A DNA stretch of 49,486 nucleotides, taken from IMG/VR virus record IMGVR_UViG_3300033997_000544, positions 1 through 49,486 of that record; one strand, written 5' to 3'. The stretch comes from a virus. The position numbers were made by a program, and so were the translations under genes. Below, in pieces: positions 15,311 to 23,264 of this stretch (positions within the stretch are counted from its first letter, which is position 1; each line of letters begins with the position of its first letter). The notes beneath the pieces were generated by a model that was not told the DNA's origin, made no database searches, and was given only the letters and a program-made list of their open reading frames with translations.

Positions 15311-15717
15311 CGCACCAAAGGGCCGGAAAAGTTGTGCGTCAGGACGTGAAACATCAGCTCCAGGATCTCCGAATAGTCCTGGAAGGCCAGGCCGCGGTGT
15401 GCCTCGGTCAGCGTTTGTGGCTCGCGGCCTTCGAGCTCGAAGCTCACGTTCTCCGCAGTCACCAACACGTCAAACCACTTTTTCAGTTCGTCTCCACCGA
15501 GGCGGCCCGACAGCTGGCGCAATGCGTCCATGATTGCCTGCTCGTCGCGCGTCTCGCGCGTCTCGCCCGCCTCGCCAACCACGGCGCCAAACAGTGCGCC
15601 GGCGGACGGGACGATTTCCTTCTGCAGGTCGCCCAGCAGCTTCAGCTGTGTGAGCGCATCGAACTTGGTTACGTGGAACGTCGTGGTACCGATCTGGACA
15701 GACTTCGTGCGGCTCAT
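15229..15717 (-). CDS. Tail assembly chaperone
   Basis: The 162-aa protein is a phage tail assembly chaperone of the kind encoded between the tube and tape measure genes. Visible features are TTFHVTKFDALTQLKLLGDL near the start and a helical middle with the negatively charged TRETRDEQAIMDALRQL. It should coat the tape measure before tube polymerisation. The start overlaps the tube gene's stop by one base; the end overlaps a -1 frame ORF that continues to the tape measure gene. Confidence 0.85.
   Translation of the reverse strand: MSRTKSVQIGTTTFHVTKFDALTQLKLLGDLQKEIVPSAGALFGAVVGEAGETRETRDEQAIMDALRQLSGRLGGDELKKWFDVLVTAENVSFELEGREPQTLTEAHRGLAFQDYSEILELMFHVLTHNFSGPLVRWAGRFGPAREKLANLSGSLIPGSNES
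15316..15322 (-). promoter_or_regulatory. Candidate -1 slippery site CCCTTTG
   Basis: On the minus strand the chaperone frame reads GGC CCT TTG GTG. The heptamer C-CCT-TTG fits the X-XXY-YYZ rule and would allow re-pairing to CCC-TTT in the -1 frame. The -1 frame is open from here to 15083. It is the only heptamer of that form I found in the overlap. No downstream pseudoknot was tested. Confidence 0.45.
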
Positions 15718-16145
15718 CAGGAATTACCCCCCACAACGTTGATGGCCGGCCCGGTCTCGATGACCCATTCCCGGGTCCCCACCTTCGCGGCGTAGCCCGC
15801 ATCGGGCGTCTTGACGATCCACGCCGAGTCGGAGGCGTGGAGCGATTTCCCGCGCAGGTCCGTCACGGCAACAGGCACCGCGCCGTCGCCGTCGGTAGTC
15901 TTGTCAGCCTGGTGCAGCGCCGACAACAGCGCGTTGCTGGTGCTGGTCTGCACCAGCGTCACAGTGATGCGCAAGCGCGAATCGCGCGACATCGAGCGCG
16001 CGACCTCGCCGTCGACGCCGGCGACGGAGGAAATTCCCTCGCCGATCTCGGACACGGTCACGAACGTGTCTTCGGCGAGGCCGCTCAAGGCGATCGCGCC
16101 CATCACGATCTTCACCCGGTTGGGTGCATAGGTTTTCACAGCCAT
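15717..16145 (-). CDS. Tail tube protein, DUF3277-like
   Basis: The 142-aa protein begins with MAVKTYAPNRVKIVMGAIAL and resembles the DUF3277 tail tube family. It has the expected alternation of strands (RLRITVTLVQTSTSNALLSAL, residues 57-77). It should polymerise into the inner tube through which DNA passes. It follows the sheath gene after 15 bases, the usual order for contractile tails. Confidence 0.88.
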   Translation of the reverse strand: MAVKTYAPNRVKIVMGAIALSGLAEDTFVTVSEIGEGISSVAGVDGEVARSMSRDSRLRITVTLVQTSTSNALLSALHQADKTTDGDGAVPVAVTDLRGKSLHASDSAWIVKTPDAGYAAKVGTREWVIETGPAINVVGGNS

Positions 16146-16160
16146 GCTGGATTTCTCCGC

Positions 16161-17519
16161 TTAGAGTTGCTGGTAGGTCAGGTTGCCCTTGATGTCGGCA
16201 ACGTGGATGGCACCGGCCAGGCGGGCGCTGAACTTGAGGTCGCGCAGGATCCGGTTCGCCTTGTCGTTGGTGGAAATATTCATCGACAGCGGCGCCGAGA
16301 TCACGAAGCCCGGAATCATCTTTCCGCTGGCGTCGATTTCGTCGGGCGCCACTAGGCCGCGTGATTGGCCGAGCATCAGCGCCTTGCGCACGCCGGTCAC
16401 CAGGATCTGGATACCGTCGTCCGTGAAAGGAACCTTGCCGTTCGCGTTGATCAACTGGGTGGCGACCTCGATCTTGATCTGCTCGGCCAGCCAGTCGCGC
16501 CCGCGGATCACATCGATCCATTCGCCCGCCGCCACCTTGCCGTTCTGCGTCACGGCGAAGTTGCGCATCTGCTCGAAGGTGTTGGCGTTCTTGGCGTGGG
16601 CGGCCAGGGCCTGCCCCTCGCTGAGGCTGTCATAGCTGATACCCGCCAAGCGCGTGTTGGCCCACGTCTCGCCGCCGGGATAGTAGGTGAAGCGATTGGC
16701 GGTAACGGCAGCTTCCAGCGCCTCGGTGCCGGCCTGGCCATGGAACCAGACGTGGGTCCGGAAATACTGCTTCCGCTGACATTTCGAAGCCAGATCATCG
16801 GTGACAGCCGCATCGATGATCCCGGCCTGGTCGCTCGACACGCCGAACAGGCGGCCGTTGGATTCGACCCATTCGGCCGCGTCCAGGACGTCGGCCTCGG
16901 TGCGGCTCGCCAGCGAGACGCCATACCAGTCGCCGTTTTCCTTCAGGCATGCCGAGAGCGCCGCAGTGGGCGTTTCCGTGCTGGTGGGGATGCTCACCGA
17001 CAGATTTCCCTTGACCGAGACGGCCACAGCGGTGCCAGCGGTGCTGGCGGTGATGGAAACCTCGGCCCCGACCGACGCGGCAGACACGGGAGCGCCGCTC
17101 GTCGTAATCGCGGCTACCAGGCCGGCGGCGATGTCGTCAGGCGTGCTTGCCTCCAGCCCCGTGAACTTGGGCGAGGCCGATTGCACCGCGCCGTCCTGGG
17201 CACGCCAGCGGAGCGTGACCTCGTAGTCCGCGACGCCGGCGCGCGTAACGGTGACACGGGTCGCGTCGACATGGCGACGGCCAACGAAGACGCGCGTCAC
17301 CGTGGGAATCTGCTTGAAGGCATCGCGCACCGCGATGTAAAGCGGGTCGGCTTGGCTGATGCCCAGGTCCAGCAGCTCGGAGGCCTCCGTAACCACCAGG
17401 ATCCGGTTCACCGAAAGAACGTGCGCGCCCAGCACCAGGATGTCGGAGAAATTCTGCTCTTTGATGGCGGTGGTGTTCAGGGAGATCGCCACATTGACGA
17501 TCCGATCGAGGTTTGCCAT
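16161..17519 (-). CDS. Tail sheath protein, DUF3383-like
   Basis: ATG 17519, preceded by GGAG, gives 452 aa. The N terminus MANLDRIVNVAISLNTTAIK and the segment TVTRVFVGRRH match the DUF3383 sheath family. A central more variable part carries exposed beta repeats (ASTAGTAVAVSVKGNLSVSI). A sheath gene shows that the tail is contractile. A hairpin at 17539-17556 lies just upstream, which may adjust expression of this abundant protein. Confidence 0.92.
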   Translation of the reverse strand: MANLDRIVNVAISLNTTAIKEQNFSDILVLGAHVLSVNRILVVTEASELLDLGISQADPLYIAVRDAFKQIPTVTRVFVGRRHVDATRVTVTRAGVADYEVTLRWRAQDGAVQSASPKFTGLEASTPDDIAAGLVAAITTSGAPVSAASVGAEVSITASTAGTAVAVSVKGNLSVSIPTSTETPTAALSACLKENGDWYGVSLASRTEADVLDAAEWVESNGRLFGVSSDQAGIIDAAVTDDLASKCQRKQYFRTHVWFHGQAGTEALEAAVTANRFTYYPGGETWANTRLAGISYDSLSEGQALAAHAKNANTFEQMRNFAVTQNGKVAAGEWIDVIRGRDWLAEQIKIEVATQLINANGKVPFTDDGIQILVTGVRKALMLGQSRGLVAPDEIDASGKMIPGFVISAPLSMNISTNDKANRILRDLKFSARLAGAIHVADIKGNLTYQQL

Positions 17520-17538
17520 ATGTGGCTCCAATGAAAGC

Positions 17539-17556
17539 GGCCTCCGGGCGGAGGCC
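17539..17556 (-). promoter_or_regulatory. Intercistronic hairpin before the sheath gene
   Basis: GGCCTCC (17539-17545) and GGAGGCC (17550-17556) form a 7-bp perfect stem with a 4-base loop in the 66-base gap between the neck gene and the sheath gene. On the minus strand it is followed by GCTTTCATT, not a strong T-run. It could act as an mRNA processing or stabilising element rather than a full terminator. Confidence 0.5.
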
Positions 17557-17585
17557 ATGTAGCGAAAGAATGGGCGACGGCGGCG

Positions 17586-18110
17586 CTACGGCGCGTCGCC
17601 TTCGGTGACGGAAAAGGCCGTCTCGGCCGGCGGCGTCAGCCCGCCGAAGGTGACACCAGCCCCGGCCACCGTGGCAATGAAGCTGGTATCGCCCGCATAA
17701 GATGTGGCGTACCGGATGCCAAGTTCGAGCACCGCCCGCTGCTCGTAGCGGGCGCCATCCCGCAACACGGGAACGTTCTCCAGGCGGCCCAGATGGAACA
17801 CAGCGAGGCCCAGCGCCTCGGCCCGGTCTTCAAAAAGGGGGTGCTGCAGCCGCAGCTGCATGGCGGCCAGGCCGTCGAAAGCGCCGGCGCCGTAGCCCTG
17901 CAATTCAACAATGGCATCCGTGTGATGCGAAACGGCCATCTCGCCGTCGTCACCGACGCTACCCCGCTCTCCTGGGCCGGCTTGCGACCAGCGCACCGCC
18001 ATGGCGATGTATGGTTGGCGCGGGCGGTTGCCGTTCTCGTTGGCGAATATCACGGGCACGCCGGCGGCGGCCGCCTCTATCAGCTCGAAAATCGCGTCCT
18101 CTGGTGCCAT
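17586..18110 (-). CDS. Tail terminator / neck protein
   Basis: The 174-aa protein resembles phage neck or tail-terminator proteins: PRQPYIAMAVRWSQAG (residues 30-45) and GDTSFIATVAGAGVTFGGL near the end. Such proteins cap the tube end and meet the head-closure protein. It precedes the sheath gene as in related contractile phages. About 125 bases without a convincing gene separate it from the upstream gene. Confidence 0.75.
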   Translation of the reverse strand: MAPEDAIFELIEAAAAGVPVIFANENGNRPRQPYIAMAVRWSQAGPGERGSVGDDGEMAVSHHTDAIVELQGYGAGAFDGLAAMQLRLQHPLFEDRAEALGLAVFHLGRLENVPVLRDGARYEQRAVLELGIRYATSYAGDTSFIATVAGAGVTFGGLTPPAETAFSVTEGDAP

Positions 18111-18235
18111 GTCTCGTTCCGTAGAATTCTGCGCCGATGGGACTATCAGCCAACGCTACAGCGTGGCCGACTCGGCGCTGCCCTCTCCGGTGGCCTGGAT
18201 TGCCCGGCCGGACCCGGGAAAGACCCTGCGGACGT

Positions 18236-18649
18236 TTAGCCCCGTCCGCCCCCGTTCCAGGTAGCCGGGGAATCCTGGGCTTGCATCAATTCGTAGTCGG
18301 CCAGCAGCACCGCCAGATAGCGGAAATGCGGAATGACGCCGGATTGCCACGGCGCCACCCCGACCACCAGGTACTCGCCCGCCATCGGCGCGGCGTCCCA
18401 TACCAGCCGGTCGCCGCCGGTCCAATCCTGACCGGCCACCGCCAACGGCGCCGTGGTGTAGATGCGAACGGCGGCGCGCACGCGGCGCCCTTCCGGGTTC
18501 GCCTGCAACTGCTCGTAGTCGGCCGCCTTGGCGGGCTGCACCGACGCGGAGATGTGTTTCTCCGGTCCTGGCTCGCCCTCGATCCAATGGCCGCGCTCGC
18601 GCCGCCCGGGCAGACGAGTCCGGACGACATGGGGTTTTCGGAAGCTCAT
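18236..18649 (-). CDS. Head-tail joining protein (137 aa)
   Basis: ATG 18649 lies five bases after the upstream stop and gives 137 aa; a start at 18700 would overlap that gene. The C-terminal part WQSGVIPHFRYLAVLLADYELM looks helical; the middle is beta-rich (AVRIYTTAPLAVAGQDW). Position between the HK97-gp10-like and terminator genes suggests a head-closure or neck role. The 125 bases between it and the next gene (18111-18235) show nothing I can name. Confidence 0.68.
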   Translation of the reverse strand: MSFRKPHVVRTRLPGRRERGHWIEGEPGPEKHISASVQPAKAADYEQLQANPEGRRVRAAVRIYTTAPLAVAGQDWTGGDRLVWDAAPMAGEYLVVGVAPWQSGVIPHFRYLAVLLADYELMQAQDSPATWNGGGRG

Positions 18650-18653
18650 GGCG

Positions 18654-19106
18654 CTACACCTTCTGGTATCGGACGGCGTTGACCAGCAGTCCGTCATCAA
18701 TCAAGGGCACATCGCTGCCCTTCTTCGCGATGGTCGACGCCGCGTTGGGCTTGGCCCATTTCTTGGAGCTGCGGATGTGCGCCTTCTGATGCTTCTCGGC
18801 GAATGCGCCCAGCTGGTCCAGCGCCTGGTCGGTGGTCAGACTGCCTCCCTCGACAGCGGCGGCCATTCGGTCCATGGCCTGCCCCAGCACCTCGCCGTTC
18901 TTCTCGGCGAAGTCACGCATCGCCGGCCGCGCCGGTATCGTCTCGGTTCCGAACTCGTTCCAAATTGCGATGTCCAGCAGATCGGCCTGTGTGTCAGGGT
19001 CCTTGCCGGCGCCCGCCTGAATACCGAACTTCACGCCACGGCCGTTTAGTGATCGGGCTAGGCGCGCATGCACCCCGAGCCCTCTATCAATCGACTTTAC
19101 AGACAC
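18654..19106 (-). CDS. Tail completion protein, HK97 gp10-like
   Basis: I chose GTG 19106 because GGAG lies eight bases upstream and it lets the gene overlap the previous one by only 20 bases; the ATG at 19229 lies well inside that gene. The 150-aa product holds the characteristic IWNEFGTETIPARPAMRDF (residues 48-66) of HK97 gp10-type neck proteins. It should help join head and tail. Confidence 0.78.
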   Translation of the reverse strand: MSVKSIDRGLGVHARLARSLNGRGVKFGIQAGAGKDPDTQADLLDIAIWNEFGTETIPARPAMRDFAEKNGEVLGQAMDRMAAAVEGGSLTTDQALDQLGAFAEKHQKAHIRSSKKWAKPNAASTIAKKGSDVPLIDDGLLVNAVRYQKV

Positions 19107-19470
19107 GTGGGCGGCTCCTAACAGTTGCGGCGCCGACGCCGCAGAGCCGAGCCAGGATCCGATACTTGGCGTAGAAGCCCGCAGGGTCATCGGCGCCCTC
19201 GACACGGCCGTAAGTCCGCTGCAGATCACCTTCCTTCTCGCTCACCACCCCTGGCCTGGCCAGCACAGCGTCAGCCTCGGCCGCTCGCTGCATTTTGATG
19301 CCATACAGTAGCCAGGCCGCGTACCACAGCTGCGCCTCATCCTGCCTTTTCTCAGACAGGCACGCGGGCCGGTATTGCGCGGCCATGGCCAGCGCCCTGT
19401 CCTTGTCAGGCGCCGGCATGCCGGCCACCGCCGGCGCCAGGAAATCCAGATCGTCGACGGTAGCAGCCAT
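19087..19470 (-). CDS. Head-tail adaptor, DUF4054-like
   Basis: The 127-aa helical protein (ALAMAAQYRPACLSEKRQDE, then AQLWYAAWLLYGIKMQR) resembles the DUF4054 head-tail adaptor family, which forms the ring under the portal. It follows the capsid genes and precedes the gp10-like gene, the expected place for an adaptor. Confidence 0.78.
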   Translation of the reverse strand: MAATVDDLDFLAPAVAGMPAPDKDRALAMAAQYRPACLSEKRQDEAQLWYAAWLLYGIKMQRAAEADAVLARPGVVSEKEGDLQRTYGRVEGADDPAGFYAKYRILARLCGVGAATVRSRPRVCKVD

Positions 19471-19472
19471 GC

Positions 19473-19856
19473 TTACGGCTCCTGCGAGCCGCCAGCGCCC
19501 GACGTGTCCTCGCCGCCCTGGCCCCCGGCGGTGGCCTTCAGAGCTTCGTACAGACCCTGCAGCTCTGGCTTCGACGCTGACGGCGAGTACTGGGCGCCCT
19601 GCTCATCCAGCCAGGCTTTCAGCTCCTTGACCGTGGACGGCTCCTTGTCTTCGGTACCCGCCGCCTGGGCGGCCCCGGCGCCCTCCTTGGGCGCCTGGCC
19701 CCCGTCCGGCGCCTCGCCTTCGACCAGCAGCTTGCGGTCGATCAGATCCTGCACGCCGCGGATCTCCGGGTCGACCCACTCGCCCTTCGTCGGAGCGATC
19801 ACGGTATGGCCGCCGATGTTGATCACGGCCATGGAGGTATTGACGCAATATTTCAT
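19473..19856 (-). CDS. Small head protein with HeH/LEM-like C terminus
   Basis: ATG 19856 overlaps the capsid gene's stop (ATGA). The 127-aa protein has a beta-rich N terminus (MKYCVNTSMAVINIGGHTVI), a low-complexity linker, then a LEM/SAP-like helix-extended-helix segment (TVKELKAWLDEQGAQYS with KPELQGLYEALKA, residues 83-113). HeH domains bind DNA or proteins, and short versions occur at this position in other phages. Its exact place in the head is not known. Confidence 0.72.
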   Translation of the reverse strand: MKYCVNTSMAVINIGGHTVIAPTKGEWVDPEIRGVQDLIDRKLLVEGEAPDGGQAPKEGAGAAQAAGTEDKEPSTVKELKAWLDEQGAQYSPSASKPELQGLYEALKATAGGQGGEDTSGAGGSQEP

Positions 19857-20815
19857 CAGATTTCCCCTTTTGCGAGCGACAGCGGGTAGTACACGACGAC
19901 GCCACCTGCGCGCGCCAGGCACGGCACCACCAGTTCCAGGCCGCGCGCCTGCGCGGCGAGCTGGTTGAACGGCATGGGCAGTTCCATGGCGAGGTTTTCC
20001 TCGCTGTACTCGTAGGCCAGGATCAGATCCTTGCCGCCCGCACCGGCGCCCTTGAACTCGGACGCGGCCATGATCTGCAGGCCCGGGTGCTTGTCTTGGA
20101 AGAACTGACCCACCGTCTTGCCGTTCGTGTCGGGCACGCGCCGGGAGAAAATCCGGCTGCGCTGCTCCGTCGGCATGACGATGCGGGTGGGCTTGTGCAC
20201 GTCCTTGGACTGGTTGGGCACCGCGTCATAGATCATGTCCAGGTCGCCCAGGATCTGATCCGCCGTCGTGTTCGGGTTCAGCCAGTCGCCGTGCAGGCCC
20301 ACCACCAGCGGCACGTTCGGATGATTCACCAGGCCGTACAGGCCGAACTTCGTGTCGCCGATCAGCGCCATCTGGTTCAGCTTGATCTCGACCGCCTTCC
20401 GCGCCGCCATCGACTTGCGCGTCGGCAGGTCGGTCCGGTTGGCCGCGGCCGCGCGCAGTTCCATCACGCTGTACCCGTAGGAATCACCGATGTTCTTGAC
20501 CTGGGCCACCTTCTCCTGCCCCTTGACGTCGGCGCGCGGCAGGTCGTCGGCGTAATTGGCAACGATCTTGGCCATACCGACCTCGTCGTACATGGAGTAC
20601 GTGAATGTCTCGGCCCACTCCGGCACCTCGGTGGAGATCGGGACCAGCTGTAGCCCGACCATGGGCGGCAGCTTCTTGTCGTAGGTCCGCGTCTTGACGT
20701 AGTCCAGCTGGCGCGCGGTGAAGAGGCCTTCGTCCTCGCGCATGCCGGCCAGCGCCACGACGATAGTTTTGACGGCCGGCAGGTCGGCCTCGTCGTAATG
20801 CTCGTGTTTGCTCAT
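19856..20815 (-). CDS. Major capsid protein, DUF2184-like
   Basis: The 319-aa protein matches the DUF2184 capsid family: TARQLDYVKTRTYDKKLPP in the first 55 residues, TYSMYDEVGMAKIVANYADD, then NQMALIGDTKFGLYGLVNHP (residues 146-165) and the end region LAMELPMPFNQLAAQ. It should adopt the HK97 fold. A hairpin with T-run lies 13 bases before its start on the same strand. Gene order (protease/scaffold, decoration, capsid) supports the call. Confidence 0.9.
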   Translation of the reverse strand: MSKHEHYDEADLPAVKTIVVALAGMREDEGLFTARQLDYVKTRTYDKKLPPMVGLQLVPISTEVPEWAETFTYSMYDEVGMAKIVANYADDLPRADVKGQEKVAQVKNIGDSYGYSVMELRAAAANRTDLPTRKSMAARKAVEIKLNQMALIGDTKFGLYGLVNHPNVPLVVGLHGDWLNPNTTADQILGDLDMIYDAVPNQSKDVHKPTRIVMPTEQRSRIFSRRVPDTNGKTVGQFFQDKHPGLQIMAASEFKGAGAGGKDLILAYEYSEENLAMELPMPFNQLAAQARGLELVVPCLARAGGVVVYYPLSLAKGEI

Positions 20816-20828
20816 GGTTTTCCCAATG

Positions 20829-20851
20829 AAAAAGGCCCCTCACGGGGCCTT
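20829..20851 (-). terminator. Hairpin with T-tract before the capsid gene
   Basis: AAGGCCCC (20832-20839) and GGGGCCTT (20844-20851) form an 8-bp perfect stem with a 4-base loop. On the minus strand it is followed by five Ts. It looks like an intrinsic terminator between the decoration and capsid genes of one operon. Late transcripts probably pass it by antitermination, or it is an RNA processing point. Confidence 0.7.
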
Positions 20852-20877
20852 GGGTTGTTCTTGAGTGGTGCGGGGCA

Positions 20878-21336
20878 CTAGGGCGCCACGGGGGTCGTTG
20901 CGAACGGCGCGAGCAGTTCGATCAAGGCGATCTTGCCGCCGGCGGCGTCCACCGCCGGAGAGCGGAAAACCGCGTTCGGCACCGGCGTCGCGCCGCCGTC
21001 CGACACCGCGCCGTCGGTGCCGCACTTCACCGGGCCGTCCTTGGTGACAGTGCCGCCGCTGGCGACCTTCGCCCAGCCGCGGCGCACGCGCAGGACGCTG
21101 ACGGGATCGAACTCGCGGTAGCCGCCATCACGGGGGATGGTGTGCGTGTGCAGGGCCAGGCCGCGGATCCGCGTGCCGGGACCGGCGACGACGCGGTCGT
21201 TCGTGGTGTCGCCGACGATCACGCCAGCGGGGATGTTGCCGGCGGCGGCGCAGGTTTCGACGTCGTCATAGCCCAGGTCCGCCTTCATGCCGGCGTAGGC
21301 GACGTCCATGCGGTCATCGTAAACGGGGGGCATCAT
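20878..21336 (-). CDS. Capsid decoration / cement protein
   Basis: The 152-aa product has the beta-rich character of phage structural cement proteins (DUF2190-like): AAAGNIPAGVIVGDTTNDRV and DGGYREFDPVSVLRVRRGW (residues 71-89). Such proteins stabilise the capsid surface. It lies between the protease/scaffold gene and the capsid gene. The start overlaps the previous gene's stop (ATGA). Confidence 0.78.
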   Translation of the reverse strand: MMPPVYDDRMDVAYAGMKADLGYDDVETCAAAGNIPAGVIVGDTTNDRVVAGPGTRIRGLALHTHTIPRDGGYREFDPVSVLRVRRGWAKVASGGTVTKDGPVKCGTDGAVSDGGATPVPNAVFRSPAVDAAGGKIALIELLAPFATTPVAP

Positions 21337-22415
21337 TCGCCTCCTTTGGTCAGGTTCGAGAGGTATGCCTCGCGGGCCGAACGGGCCGTCGCCGGCTGCT
21401 CGGCACCGTCGGCGCGGTGTTGCGCGTTGGGCAGCTGCTGGCCGCCCATCTGCCGGCGCTGGTCGGCGACAGCGTCCGCGCGGGACTTGTCCTCGCCGAC
21501 GGCGAGGTCGAACGCGGCTTCCACGTACCCGTCCGACTTGCCCGCCAGGTCGAACGAGTCGCCGCGGATGGCCTTGATGACGCCCTCGCGCAGGGCGCGG
21601 TCGGCAGTGTCGGCCTTGAATTCCACCTTGTGCTGCGCCGCCACCGCTTCCAGCTTCACGCGGGCCAGGGCGGCGCCGTGAGCGTCCGCCCGCGCCTTGG
21701 CGACGCCGGCCTCGGCCTTGTCGGCGCGGTCCTTCTCGCTGTCCGCGCGCGCCGCTTCGGCGTCAGCCCGGGCCGCCGCGGTCTTTGCCTCGGCGCGCAG
21801 GCGCTCCAGCTCGTTCGCCACTTCCGGCGCAGCGTCATACGACAGGCCGGAATCGAGGCGGATTTTGACCATGCTCATGTCATGTTCCTCTTCGGTTTTC
21901 GTTACGGCGTCTGCCGCGTCAAGGTTCAGCCGCGCGTTGCCCGCGCGGCCGCGTTTCACCACCGCGAGGTGGTTGTATCGGATGTTTCGCTGGATAGCGT
22001 CATAGGGTTCGCCGGCCGGCGTGACGCCCGGCGTCTCGTCCAGTTCCAGCTCGTAGCCCAGCGACAATTCCTTGTTGCCGGCGTCTACCGGCCCTGTGTC
22101 GAAGATGTGGATATCCCCAAGCATGTTCTCGGGGCCGTCCTGGCGGCCTCCAGACAGCGCCGTGCCGATCATGTGCTGGCGCACATTCTTGGCCGTGACC
22201 TTGCCGGGGTGCCCGTCCGTGATCGGCTTGCCGCGCAGGCTCGCCATGGAATCGGCGTGGAACACTTCTTCCGGCGGCCGGTACTCGCGCCGGGTGCGCC
22301 CAGCGCCGTCGCTGTACACGAAGACTCCTGTGCGAGTCAGCACCGGCGTATCGACGAGATACCCCTCGTCCGTCCGGGTCGCCTTCAGCGGCGCCCGGTC
22401 ATATCGCATTGCCAT
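21333..22415 (-). CDS. Prohead protease-scaffold, DUF2213-like
   Basis: The 360-aa protein has two parts. The N-terminal 170 residues match DUF2213 (RYDRAPLKATRTDEGYL, GKPITDGHPG, NIRYNHLAVVKRGRAGNARL), a family thought to be a capsid protease. The remainder is Ala/Glu/Arg-rich coiled coil (ELERLRAEAKTAAARADAEA, residues about 202-221), typical of scaffold. A protease fused to scaffold is common in this head type. GAGGAA precedes ATG 22415. Confidence 0.83.
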   Translation of the reverse strand: MAMRYDRAPLKATRTDEGYLVDTPVLTRTGVFVYSDGAGRTRREYRPPEEVFHADSMASLRGKPITDGHPGKVTAKNVRQHMIGTALSGGRQDGPENMLGDIHIFDTGPVDAGNKELSLGYELELDETPGVTPAGEPYDAIQRNIRYNHLAVVKRGRAGNARLNLDAADAVTKTEEEHDMSMVKIRLDSGLSYDAAPEVANELERLRAEAKTAAARADAEAARADSEKDRADKAEAGVAKARADAHGAALARVKLEAVAAQHKVEFKADTADRALREGVIKAIRGDSFDLAGKSDGYVEAAFDLAVGEDKSRADAVADQRRQMGGQQLPNAQHRADGAEQPATARSAREAYLSNLTKGGE

Positions 22416-22424
22416 GGTTTTTCC

Positions 22425-23264
22425 TCATTGAACGATCAGCGCGTCCAGATCGTCGAGCGCTGGCAGCTTCGGCTCGGCCCAACAGCGGCAACGGATTGGC
22501 TGGCCCGGATGCCCGTCGGCCGGCGGCATGTCCCACAGGAAAATCTGCCCCTCGCGCGCAACGTGCTTTTCCCGTTCGCGCTCGTCCAAGACCCCGCGCC
22601 AGGTATATTCCTTGATGCCGATGTTGGTCTGCCGGTACTCCGTCAGGTCGCCGTTCAGCTTGCCGATTTGGTCACGGGCGATCAGTTCCGCGCGCTTGCG
22701 CGGTAGATCGTAGGTCTCCCGGATCTGCGCGGTCATGTCCCGAAGCGACGTGCCCTTGCGCACCGCGGCCACCACTCGCCCATGAAGATTGCTCAGGTAC
22801 TGTTCCGGGATGGACTTGATCAGGCCAATGTTCTCGGCTTCCCACGGGCGCAGCACGCGGGCCAAGCCGGGCTCGGCCTTGAACACGTCCACGCCGTAGG
22901 CACGCCGCAGCATCCGGTGGTACTGCTCCTGGTTGTATTTCTCGACACGTCGCGCAACGAGCGCGGCCAGGCCCTGCGCACTGCCGTCGGACACCATCGC
23001 GGCGCCCAGCGCCTCCATGAAGGCCCGGCGCAGCGACTCGAACCAGCCGTCGTCGCCGGCCGGCGTGTTGCGCAGATCATCCTGGCGCAGTACCTGCGGC
23101 AGCACCGGCAAGACATGCGCGGCGACGGCCGCAATGGCCGCCTCCGCAGTGGCCCGAAGTGCCCGGGCGTAGTCCTGCTCAGCGCCCAGCGGATAGCGCC
23201 ATTGCTTAGGTGGACGCGGCGTACGTCTTGGCCGACTGGCCGCCGGCGTCGGGGGTGAGGCCAT
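22425..23264 (-). CDS. Minor head protein, Mu gpF-like
   Basis: The 279-aa protein carries the Mu F-like head morphogenesis motif near its C terminus: LIARDQIGKLNGDLTEYRQ, EYTWRGVLDERE and IRCRCWAEP. It likely sits inside the capsid near the portal. Its 5' end overlaps the portal gene by 59 bases in a different frame; ATG 23264 is the first start, and a slightly shorter version is possible. Confidence 0.88.
   Translation of the reverse strand: MASPPTPAASRPRRTPRPPKQWRYPLGAEQDYARALRATAEAAIAAVAAHVLPVLPQVLRQDDLRNTPAGDDGWFESLRRAFMEALGAAMVSDGSAQGLAALVARRVEKYNQEQYHRMLRRAYGVDVFKAEPGLARVLRPWEAENIGLIKSIPEQYLSNLHGRVVAAVRKGTSLRDMTAQIRETYDLPRKRAELIARDQIGKLNGDLTEYRQTNIGIKEYTWRGVLDEREREKHVAREGQIFLWDMPPADGHPGQPIRCRCWAEPKLPALDDLDALIVQ

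Noticed and set aside
21417-22706. 429-aa plus-strand open frame
   Set aside because: Shadow of the protease-scaffold and minor head genes; composition not protein-like.
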